From Baffinella frigidus (lineage: Eukaryota > Cryptophyceae > Cryptomonadales > Baffinellaceae): 11,544 nt of DNA. Location: assembly GCA_026770585.1 (NCBI GenBank), contig MU646585.1:313306-324849 (forward strand), given 5' to 3'. Shown in pieces: positions 5,255 to 11,416 of this stretch (within the stretch, counting starts at the first letter, position 1; each line of letters opens with the position of its first letter). A program made the position numbers and the translations under genes. The notes under the pieces were generated by a model. The model did not search any database and had not been told where the DNA came from. It saw only the letters and a list, made by a program, of their open reading frames with translations.

Positions 5255-5304
5255 CCCCATTAATGTGGATCCACATGCCTCAAGTTGAGGTCAGGTGAGG
5301 TCAC

Positions 5305-5532
5305 CTGTGCTGACAGGCCTAGAACAGGCCCGCCTCAGGACTGCATGTAGGCCGACAGGATAGACCCGCCTGCGAACTAGGCCTTTAGGATGGGCCCACC
5401 GCAGGACTAGGCCGTTAGAATAGGCCCGTTGCAGGACTAGGCCTTTAGCCTAGGCCCGCCCTAGGACTGGATAGACCCACCTCAGGACTAAACAGTCCCG
5501 TCGGAAGACTCCTGCGACGGGCCTATTCTAAC
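5305..5532 (+). repeat. Degenerate ~31-bp minisatellite with inverted end
   Basis: Units of the type GGCCCGCCGCAGGACTAGGC followed by a TTTAGGAT-like tail recur between about 5305 and 5500. GTTAGAATAGGCCCGTTGCAGG (5404-5425) reappears in reverse complement at 5511-5532 with one mismatch. No gene is seen. Confidence 0.65.
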
Positions 5533-5554
5533 GACTAGGCCGTTACCCGGGCGG

Positions 5555-5960
5555 GCCCGCCCAAGGACCAACCCCTCTGGAGCGGCAACGGTCGCGAAAG
5601 CCAATGCGGCTTTTCGTTCGTGCCTTTCAGGCTCTTGGAAGAAGAGGTCCCCCCCCCCCCCGAAAAACGGCCCGCCCCGACCGTTGCGTCGCCGTCACCG
5701 AAAAACGCACCAATGGCTCCAATGGCTACGGCAGCCGCGAGAAGCGCCCAGCCCCGCGAATTCGGCCATTTCCGCCCCTGTGAGTAGTGCGGGTAGGTGG
5801 GTAGGATTAGTGCGGGTAGGAGGGTGGGACTGGGAACTCCGACCACGGCACTACACACAGCCCAAGAAGCGCCCAGCAAAGCGGGTTCGGCCATTTTTGC
5901 CCATGCTTTCAAGCGCAAGTTAGTCGGGAAAAGGGGCGTAACAATTATTGCCAAAAATGA
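5555..5960. repeat. GC-rich region with 41-bp direct repeats
   Basis: AGAAGCGCCCAGCC, then TTCGGCCATTTCCGCCC, at 5740-5780 recurs with changes at 5865-5905. GCAACGGTCG (5585-5594) pairs with CGACCGTTGC (5678-5687), and a C-run sits near 5650. The long minus-strand open frame (5535-5954) is made from these repeats and has no recognisable domain, so I do not call a gene. Confidence 0.5.
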
Positions 5961-6004
5961 CTCAACGGCTAACCCCCAGGCCTCGGACCTTTTCCAACTT
6001 AATT

Positions 6005-6135
6005 TCGGTCCAAGACAGAATCTGTCCCGCTATCTTAGGCTCCCCACGCGGAAGGCATGGATGTATATGCTATTTTAGGCATCAAATGATGCTATCTTAT
6101 GCCTTTTCATCAGGACAGATTCTGGTATGGTCCGA
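6005..6135. repeat. Imperfect ~130-bp fold-back, CAGAATCTGTCC arms
   Basis: TCGGTCC, then CAGAATCTGTCC (6005-6027), is matched inversely by GGACAGATTCTG, then GGTCCGA (6113-6135). Inside are GCTATCTTAGGC-like direct words and GCATCAAATGATGC. It may be a decayed element; no target duplication is evident. Confidence 0.5.
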
Positions 6136-6182
6136 GATGAAATGAACTCAAGAACGTGCTTGAGAACCCTGCCGCCCAGTCC

Positions 6183-6395
6183 ATCCTAATCCCTAAACCG
6201 TAAACCTACGCCAGTTAACCCTAAACCCTTTACCCTGTACACCCTAAACCCTGAATCCCGAATCCCATGATCCCTAAACCCTACACCCTATAATCCCTCA
6301 ACCCTAAAACCACAACCCCTAAACCTTGTAAACCCCAACTAACCCTGTAAGTGGTCATAGGGTGCAGAGTTCAGGGTTAACGGTGTATAGGGTTC
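6183..6395. repeat. Degenerate interstitial telomere DNA with a strand switch
   Basis: CCCTAAACC-type heptamers in C-rich orientation run from about 6183 to 6345. After GTAAGTGGTCATAGGG the orientation changes to G-rich (GTTCAGGGTTAACGG and similar). The order C-rich then G-rich is the reverse of a head-to-head telomere fusion. Confidence 0.65.
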
Positions 6396-6439
6396 AGGCG
6401 TATGTCTTTCGTGGCGAGCGGGTCATATTTGACCTGCAG

Positions 6440-6510
6440 CAGGTCGGAGGCCCCTAGTTATCGGCCTACGTAGGAGCGTAATGGGCTACTCGCCACTTAA
6501 GGGATACGGT
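6440..6510. repeat. Remnant of a TCCCTTAAGTG-type element
   Basis: GGAGGCCCCTAG, CCTACGTAGGAGCGTAATGG and GCCACTTAAGGGATA resemble the right half of the 2296-2399 family. GCGGGTCATATTTG and the following words are also shared with 9968-10040, so this is part of a duplicated segment. Confidence 0.5.
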
Positions 6511-6513
6511 AGA

Positions 6514-7264
6514 GACCTCGTCAGTGATGCCGCCCGGGAAAAACGTTCAAATTTCGACTTCTGACCTGGCGTGGTTCTAGAGCTTATAGGCTTTAGGGTT
6601 TAGGGTATATCGGGGTTTAAAAGGGTCCAGCAAGGGTTTTGGCGGGTTTAGGGTATACAGGAATTATAGGGTTAAGAAGTTGCAGGGTGGTATAGATAGA
6701 CCTCGTCAGTGAGGCCGCCCGGGCGGCGCCGGAGTGCTTGCCGAGTTTGTAGGCTTTACAGGGTGTAGGGGTTATACAGGGTTTGTAGAGTTTACAGGGC
6801 TTATAGGTATAGGATTTAGGGTTTACGGGGTTCTAATAGGGTTCAGGGTTATGCAGGGTTTAGGGGATAGGGTGGTATAGACCTCGCCGGTGAGGCCTCC
6901 TGGGCGGCGCCGGAGTGCTTCTAGGTTTAGGGTTTTCTAGGGCTTCGAGTTTGAAGGGTTGCCTAGGGTTCAGGGTGATTTAGGGTGAAGGATTTACAGG
7001 ATTTGGGGTTTAGATGGTTCAGGGTTCTTAGGGTCTACAGGGTGTCGATCCGAAAGCAGAAATGCTTTCTCTGCAGTCCTTTCTAAGGAAGGGCGTGTCG
7101 TTGGCATATGTTGGGCGAAATTAAAACCTAAAGGACCTCAAGGGGTCATAGGGTTCAGTTGTTTTAGGTACGTTTGTTTGTTTCCAGGGTTGAGGGTTTA
7201 GTTATTGGAAGGTTTAGGGTTGAGACCTCGCCAGTGAGGCCGCCTGGGCGGCGCCGGAGTGCTT
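6514..7264 (+). repeat. Subtelomeric satellite: ~181-185-bp monomers in TTTAGGG-like DNA
   Basis: A GC-rich motif, GACCTCG, then AGTGAGGCCGCC and GGCGGCGCCGGAGTGCTT, starts at 6514 (truncated), 6699, 6880 and 7224. The intervals are 185, 181 and 344 bases; the last includes a 99-bp R7 insertion. Between motifs lie degenerate TTTAGGG-like words. Monomer ends share GGGTGGTATAG before the motif. Confidence 0.65.
7047..7145 (+). repeat. Dispersed repeat R7, copy 4
   Basis: It starts GATCCGAAAGCAGAAATGC, passes GGGCGTGTCGTTGGC and ends CCTAAAGGACCTCAAGGGG. Its first bases form a stem, GAAAGCA with TGCTTTC closed by GAAA. It interrupts the satellite and telomere-like DNA. Confidence 0.65.
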
Positions 7265-7283
7265 CCTCTCTGATCCGCTGCTC

Positions 7284-7309
7284 ACCGGGAGAGAGAGAGA
7301 GAGTGAGGC

Positions 7310-7345
<36 letters not shown>

Positions 7346-7394
7346 GCTCTCTCTGTGTGAGAGAGAGATTGTGCAAGACTGAGAGAGAGCCCAT
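7284..7394 (+). repeat. GA microsatellite
   Basis: Nearly pure GAGA sequence, with a short CTCTCTCTGTGTGAG interruption near 7347. GCGGCGCCGGGGAGCTGC follows at 7394 and echoes the satellite motif upstream. Confidence 0.85.
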
Positions 7395-7456
7395 GCGGCG
7401 CCGGGGAGCTGCCTTTCTGATGCGCTGCTCAGCAGGGGAGAGGGACTGATGCTGAG

Positions 7457-7511
7457 AGAGATTGGTATTTTATTGCCGAACAACTAGTGCCAGCACCGCA
7501 CCTCGCACGCC
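7457..7511 (+). repeat. Diverged partial copy of the 128-bp duplicated segment
   Basis: AGAGATTGGTATTTTATTGCC, then GCCAGCACCGCAC, parallels the first 55 bases of 8942-9069 and 10556-10683. Confidence 0.5.
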
Positions 7512-7535
7512 CCGTAGGACGTGCTGCCCTGACGC

Positions 7536-7690
7536 ATATGCTGAGAGAGAGTGAGATAGAGAGAGAGAAAGAGAGAGAAAGGGAGAGAGAGACTTGGTAA
7601 CACACAGTCTCTCGCAGTCCCGCTCAGTTCTTAAACTCTCTCTCCCTTTCTCTCTCTTTCTCTCTCTATCTCACTCTCTCTCAGCGTCAG
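7536..7690. repeat. Long GA/CT inverted repeat
   Basis: GCTGAGAGAGAGTGAGATAG and the following GA-rich sequence (about 7540-7595) has its reverse complement at about 7636-7686, ending CACTCTCTCTCAGC. The loop is about 40 bases. Interruptions such as GTGAGATAG/CTATCTCAC match in both arms, so this is a real inverted duplication rather than chance pairing of GA with CT. Confidence 0.8.
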
Positions 7691-7743
7691 TCTCTCCCTC
7701 TCTCTCCCTCTCTCCCTCTCTCTCTCTCCCTCCCTCCCTCCCT

Positions 7744-7796
<53 letters not shown>

Positions 7797-7857
7797 CCTC
7801 CCTCCCTCTCTCTCTCTCTCTCTCTTTCTCTCTCTATCTCACTCTCTCTCAGCGTCA
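7632..7857 (+). repeat. CT microsatellite (polypyrimidine tract)
   Basis: About 220 bases of CTCT and CCCT units. ATCTCACTCTCTCTCAGCGT occurs twice, near 7668 and 7836, so the tract was partly duplicated in tandem. Mirror symmetry makes triplex formation possible. Confidence 0.9.
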
Positions 7858-7860
7858 GTC

Positions 7861-7963
7861 GTCCTGGTGCGAGAAAAAAAAACCTGCGCGGATTGGTCAA
7901 CCGTCGCGGCGCGTCAACCTCTCATCTAGCTCTGCCCGAGTTTTATTCAGGCCTTAAAAGTAT
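7861..7963 (+). repeat. 103-bp direct repeat, uninterrupted copy
   Basis: It runs from GTCCTGGTGCGAG through an A-run, CCTGCGCGGATTGGTCAACC and CTCATCTAGCTCTGCCCGAG to CCTTAAAAGTAT. The second copy (8076-8325) is the same sequence split by a 141-bp fold-back, so this copy is the empty-site reference. Confidence 0.85.
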
Positions 7964-7973
7964 AAGCTAACTA

Positions 7974-8051
7974 ACGCGAGAGCAGAAAGATGCTCTAGAG
8001 AGTCACCTACCCTGAGTCATATATCACCGAGTATACAACAGTATACGAAGA
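7974..8051 (+). repeat. 78-bp inverted repeat, left arm
   Basis: ACGCGAGAGCAG to CGAAGA is the reverse complement of 11005-11082 with a single mismatch seen. It contains the small stem AGAGCA/TGCTCT and two GTATAC words. Both borders of the match are sharp. Confidence 0.85.
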
Positions 8052-8075
8052 CAAAAGCTGCCCGGTTCAGTGATC

Positions 8076-8325
8076 GTTCTGGTGCGAGAAAAAAAAAACC
8101 TGCGCGGATTGGTCAACCGTCGCGCAGCGTCAACTTAATCTCCATATAAGCATTAATTATTTGCTTTTGGGCAACGAAAATTACTACACGATCTGCTCAT
8201 AAAAGTAACAGTAAAGCATTTGTGTAGTAAATTTCGTTGCGCCAAAAGCAATTAATTAATACTTTTGTGGAGATGAAACCTCTCATCTAGCTCTGCCCGA
8301 GTTTTATTCAGGCCTTAAAAGTATT
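8076..8325 (+). repeat. 103-bp direct repeat, copy interrupted by a fold-back
   Basis: Left part 8076-8135 and right part 8277-8325 together match 7861-7963. The inserted material is exactly the 8136-8276 element. Confidence 0.85.
8136..8276 (+). mobile_element. 141-bp fold-back element, TAATCTCCAT family, copy 1
   Basis: The outer ends TAATCTCC and GGAGATGA, then ATTAATTATTTGCTTTTG and its complement, then the core GAAAATTACTACAC against GTGTAGTAAATTTC, surround a loop of about 30 bases. The flanks AACT (8132-8135) and AACC (8277-8280) correspond to one AACC in the empty paralogue at about 7914-7917. A 4-5-bp target duplication with one later change is inferred. Confidence 0.85.
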
Positions 8326-8413
8326 TAATAACTTACACCCAGTACAAAAAGGCGAATAGAAAGCCTTAAAAGTATTTAATAACTTACACCCAGTACAAAA
8401 AGGCGAATAGAAC
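8312..8413 (+). repeat. 51-bp tandem duplication
   Basis: GCCTTAAAAGTATTTAATAA, then CTTACACCCAGTACAAAAAG and GCGAATAGAA, occurs twice with period 51 (starts at 8312 and 8363) and almost no differences. Confidence 0.9.
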
Positions 8414-8941
8414 GCTTTCAGGACGAGCCAGAATAAAACTGAGGCCGAGGTAGACCTTGAGCGGGCTGGAGGGTCCGGCTTGGGAATCCGCGAAGGGGTC
8501 GCGTCCCGTCACGCGCCCGCCGACCTATTTCAAAGTTCAGGGTTTGGGGTCGAGGCACAAACGCCTTCAGAGGTTAGGGTTTGGGTGGGGTTTAGGGTTC
8601 AGAGGGTAGGGGTTCGGGTTGAGGCTCGAAATCCTCCTCTGCCACATGCGGAGGGAGAGGGGGATTCATCGGGGGGTGAAACACCGTTTAATGGCGTATG
8701 AAACGCGGGCAGGCCTGAGGAAAGTAGCCAATTTTGGCCGAAAAAGTAAAGGGAGAATTGCCCCCGGCGGCGCCTCCCGCGGGGGTCTTGCCAGACGGGC
8801 CAAAATGGAAGTTTAAGGAGGTTCATAATTGGATGGCAAGCCATACAGGAGGGGGGATGTATCGGGGGTTGAAACACCGTCTAATGGCGTATTCAAGGTG
8901 GATTTTGCTGTCTTAGCCTCGCCATAACTTCATTATCGCAG
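8414..8941. other. Gene-free stretch with telomere-like words and a 45-bp direct repeat
   Basis: Telomere-like G-rich words (GGTTAGGGTTTGGG, GTTTAGGGTTCAG) occupy 8535-8625. A 45-bp segment with GGTGAAACACCGTTTAATGG at 8654-8699 recurs at 8848-8892. Between them CCAATTTTGGCC (8729) pairs imperfectly with GGGCCAAAATGG (8798), enclosing a GC-rich stem. The open frames here are not conserved between the repeat copies. Confidence 0.5.
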
Positions 8942-9069
8942 AAATTGATAATTTATTGCCAAAAAAACGGCGTCAGCGCCGCACATGCTCGACGCATTGT
9001 GCCACTTACTGTACCCCGTGTCGGCCGCTCATTCGAGCATTTTCCGGATGGATTCTAACTCTACCTCCT
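8942..9069. repeat. 128-bp duplicated segment, copy 1
   Basis: It matches 10556-10683 at the same length with about a dozen changes: TTTATTGCCAAA, GCGTCAGCGCCGCACATGCT, CGAGCATTTTCCGG and GGATTCTAACT are shared. Both copies keep a short ATG frame (MLDALCHLLYP), but most differences in that frame alter the amino acid, which argues against coding. On the minus strand each copy carries AATAAA. Confidence 0.75.
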
Positions 9070-9102
9070 TCCGAGGTTCATCATCGCACATAACGACCCC
9101 TG

Positions 9103-9128
9103 AGATAGCACAGCGGAACGTGCTATCT
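9103..9128. other. Perfect 9-bp hairpin
   Basis: AGATAGCAC and GTGCTATCT pair around the eight-base loop AGCGGAAC. No T-run or other context indicates a role. Confidence 0.6.
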
Positions 9129-9263
9129 TGGCATCTCCACAGCCCTAGTATCGCACATCTTTTATTACCTCTAGGACAGCACAAAAGTGGTTTCGAATTA
9201 AATCTGATTCCATGAGACCTGTGCTTCCGGAAGCAAGAGTTTTCAAGAGTCAAAAACTAAACG

Positions 9264-9345
9264 TTCACCGCTCACCGCTCACCGCTCTACGCTCAACGCT
9301 CAACGCTCAACGCTCAACGCCAAACCCTCCAAACCCTAAACCCAA
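9264..9345 (+). repeat. CGCTCAM heptamer array leading into CCCTAAA
   Basis: Heptamers run CGCTCAC, CGCTCAC, CGCTCTA, then CGCTCAA several times (to about 9318), followed by AAACCCTCCAAACCCTAAAC. The 7-base period and the transition suggest a mutated and re-expanded telomere repeat. Confidence 0.75.
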
Positions 9346-9412
9346 AACAATTTTCTTTCCAATCAGTTTAATCCCAGGATTGGAAACGAGAGTCCCACGG
9401 CGGTTGACTAAA

Positions 9413-9704
9413 CCGGGCAGGTTTTGTACCACCACGATGCCTAGTCCGGGCAGCCTTAGTTTCTCAAGTTCATCTCCATACAAGTATTAATTAATTGCTT
9501 TTGACGTAACGAAATTTACTACACAAATGCTTGACTCTCACTTTTATGAGCAAATCGTGTAGTAATTTTCGTTGCCCAAAAGCAATTGATTAATACTTAT
9601 ATGGAGATTAAAGTGAGGGGGTCATATTTATCCCTCCACAGGTCCTGGGCTGGGGGTCCCCCTGGCCCCCAAGTGGCCAGGGGGTCATATTTGTCCCTGC
9701 ACAG
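9413..9704 (+). repeat. Segmental repeat unit 1, carrying a 141-bp fold-back
   Basis: GGCAGGTTTTGTACCACCAC, GATGCCTAGTCCGGGCAGCC and TTTCTCAAGT, then after the element GTGAGGGGGTCATATTTATC and CCTGGCCCCCAAGTGGCCAG. Unit 2 begins at 9705 and repeats the same order. Each unit is an empty site for the other's insertion. Confidence 0.85.
9470..9610 (-). mobile_element. 141-bp fold-back element, TAATCTCCAT family, copy 2
   Basis: It is the same length as 8136-8276 and oppositely oriented: it starts TCATCTCC, ends GGAGATTA, and its loop (CTTTTATGAGC) is the complement of the first copy's. AAGT flanks both sides (9466-9469, 9611-9614), and the empty paralogue at 9757-9767 has CTCAAGTGAGG with one AAGT. 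Confidence 0.9.
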
Positions 9705-10055
9705 GGGCAGGTTTTGTACCACCACGATGCCTAGTCCGGGCAGCCTTTGTTTCTCAAGTGAGGGGGTCAGATCCGGGGAAACATATTTTTCTTTAGTTTG
9801 ATGGCAAGGAAAATTACTACACAACTCGTTCTTATTAGTAATATTAAAGCATTTGTGTAGTAATTTTCCTTGCCATCAAATTAAAGAAAAATAGGTTTCC
9901 CCGGATAAGGTCATCTTCATCTCTCGACAAGTCCTGGGCTGCCCCCCCCCCTGGCCCCCAAGTGGCCAGGGGGTCATATTTGTCCCTGCACAGGTCCTGG
10001 GCTCCTATGCCCTACGGTAGGAGCGTATTGGCTACTGGCCGCTTCAGGGGTACCA
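9705..10055 (+). repeat. Segmental repeat unit 2, carrying a 139-bp fold-back
   Basis: It repeats unit 1 from GGGGCAGGTTTTGTACCACC, is interrupted after GGTCA by the 9770-9908 element, then continues with AAGTCCTGGGCTG and CCTGGCCCCCAAGTGGCCAG. Its tail (CCTACGGTAGGAGCGTATTG, GGCTACTGGCC) relates to 6440-6510. Confidence 0.8.
9770..9908 (-). mobile_element. 139-bp fold-back element, TTATCCGGGG family, copy 2
   Basis: It is close to 1339-1478 but inverted: the loop reads GTTCTTATTAGTAATATTAA, the complement of the first copy's. Its ends are GATCCGGGGAAAC and GTTTCCCCGGATAA. GGTCA flanks both sides (9765-9769, 9909-9913), and unit 1 has a single GGTCA at the same place near 9618, confirming a 5-bp duplication. 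Confidence 0.9.
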
Positions 10056-10204
10056 TGAAAAGCTTTCCAAAGCTTTCTATACCTCCCTATAACTTCTTAA
10101 CCCTATAATCCCTGTATACCCTTAGGCCTACGGCATTTCCCAGGAATTTGTCAGTTGTGGGAGTCTCGTGGAACTCCTCGACAAACAAGATGATTTGTGA
10201 GATG
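10056..10204. other. Spacer with short C-rich telomere-like words
   Basis: AAAGCTTTCCAAAGCTTTCT is followed by CCCTATAACTTCTTAACCCT and CCCTGTATACCC, degenerate C-rich telomere-like words. GTCTCGTGGAACTCC follows. No gene is seen. Confidence 0.4.
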
Positions 10205-10455
10205 GGGTTTAGGGATTAGTGTTTAGTGTTTAGTGTTTGGTGTTTGGTGTTTGGTGTTTGGTGTTTATTGTTTATTGTTTATTGTTTAGTGTCTAGTGTC
10301 TAGTGTTTGTTGTGTATTGTTTATTGTTTATTGTTTATTGTTTATTGTTTCTTGTTTCTTGTTTAGGATTTAGGGTTTAGGGTTTAAGGTTCAGGATTTA
10401 GGTTTTACGGTTCACGGTTCACGGTTTGGTGCTAAGGGTTCAGGGCTCAGGGGTT
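10205..10455 (+). repeat. Telomere-variant heptamer array with homogenised blocks
   Basis: Consecutive heptamers in one register: TTTAGTG, then about four TTTGGTG, three TTTATTG, TTTAGTG, two TCTAGTG, TTTGTTG, TGTATTG, about four TTTATTG, two TTTCTTG, then TTTAGGA, TTTAGGG, TTTAGGG and TTTAAGG, TTCACGG variants. It is G-strand oriented like the right edge. Confidence 0.85.
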
Positions 10456-10555
10456 GGGGTTGGGAACCTTGCAATCGAATGCGCCAATCCCAAAGACTCC
10501 CTTATTCTTCAGCTCCGTCGCTTCTTTCTGTCCACGCAGGATCACACGTCAGGAG

Positions 10556-10683
10556 AGATTGATGATTTATTGCCAAACAACCAGCGTCAGCGCCGCACAT
10601 GCTCGACGCATTGTGCCACTTACTGTACCCCGCGTCGGCCGCTCATACGAGCATTTTCCGGGTGGATTCTAACTCCACCTCCT
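10556..10683. repeat. 128-bp duplicated segment, copy 2
   Basis: Second copy of 8942-9069, in the same orientation. It is preceded by the pyrimidine-rich CTTCTTTCTGTCCACGCAG (10518-10540), which looks like a 3' splice site on the + strand, though no conserved exon follows. ACACGTCAGGA occurs just before it (10545) and just after it (10686). Confidence 0.7.
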
Positions 10684-10736
10684 GCACACGTCAGGATTGG
10701 AGGTTAAGGCTCCCTCCTGTTCAAACTGTTTCCTGG

Positions 10737-10782
10737 GAAAGAATCTCAGAATCGACTGTGAAAGAATCTCAGAATCGACTGT
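10737..10782 (+). repeat. 23-bp tandem duplication
   Basis: GAAAGAATCTCAGAATCGAC plus TGT occurs twice, back to back, at 10737 and 10760, apparently identical. It lies inside an open frame (10697-10921) that has no ATG and no recognisable domain. Confidence 0.85.
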
Positions 10783-10982
10783 GCGCAAATTCCCACATGT
10801 GACCTGGCGTGGACAGCATGAATTTACTGTCAAGCCGTATTTTGTTGTGAATCCGCGTACTGCACAGTGGGCTTCAAGGACGATTTCGGCCGAAAATCCA
10901 GTCGAAATATCGGTCAATTAAATATCCTTACACGCGCAATCCAATAATTAGTACCACGCATCTAAATGGACCGCTATGTGAG

Positions 10983-11143
10983 GCCCAGTGTGTGGTTACT
11001 GTGATCTTCGTATACTGTTGTATACTCGGTGATATATGACTCTGGGTAGGTGACTCTCTAGAGCATCTTTCTGCTCTCGCGTGTCGCCTCCCAGAGGCGC
11101 CACACGCCCAGTGTGTGTGGTTACTGTGAACCGTATTCACAGT
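10983..11143 (+). repeat. Direct repeats and hairpins around the right 78-bp arm
   Basis: GCCCAGTGTGTGGTTACTGTGA occurs at 10983-11004 and, with an extra GT, at about 11107-11130, bracketing the inverted-repeat arm. Next to the arm, GTGTCGCCTC and GAGGCGCCACAC form an imperfect stem (11081-11105). ACTGTGAA/TTCACAGT is a perfect stem at 11123-11143. Confidence 0.7.
11005..11082 (-). repeat. 78-bp inverted repeat, right arm
   Basis: TCTTCGTATACTGTTG to CTGCTCTCGCGT is the reverse complement of 7974-8051, with one difference (CTGGG versus the expected CAGGG). Outside the two arms the flanks are unrelated. Confidence 0.85.
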
Positions 11144-11416
11144 GAGACAGGAGTTACGAAGGAGGCCTCACGGGTCGACAGCCTGATCCACAGATCTCTT
11201 GAACCACACACCGGACAACGAAGGATTCTCCTGAACCACACAGCGGACTACACAGGGACTTCGTGAATAACTCAGAAGTAAATAATTCAAACACCCCTAC
11301 GGTAGGCCATACGCAGGGAGCTATGGTTGTTCCTAGGGATGTTCTGACCAATTCTCGGTGGCCCAGCCTTCGAAAATTCCTTCGTCCGCTATTGAATTGA
11401 AGATGACACGAAATGC
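11144..11416. other. Gene-free stretch next to the right telomere
   Basis: It contains a duplicated TGAACCACACA word (11200, 11233) and a remnant with CCTACGGTAGG (11297) and TCCTAGGGA (11331) of the fold-back core type. No open frame here is convincing. Confidence 0.4.

Noticed and set aside
5535-5954. Long minus-strand open frame (139 codons)
   Set aside because: It is assembled from GC-rich direct repeats and a C-run, shows no known domain, and its composition is explained by stop-poor GC-rich DNA.
7594-7929. Ser/Leu/Pro-rich open frame across the CT tract
   Set aside because: It is entirely a polypyrimidine microsatellite translation.
7861-8413. CRISPR-like array of repeats
   Set aside because: The repeats are a two-copy 103-bp segment and a 51-bp tandem duplication, with no regular spacers, in a eukaryotic subtelomeric setting.
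8985-9215. MLDALCHLLYP frame conserved in two copies
   Set aside because: The duplication is at DNA level (128 bp). Most differences between the copies in this frame change the amino acid, so no coding constraint is visible.
10518-10545. CTTCTTTCTGTCCACGCAG as a real 3' splice site
   Set aside because: The tract is suggestive, but the sequence after it is a duplicated repeat without a conserved reading frame.
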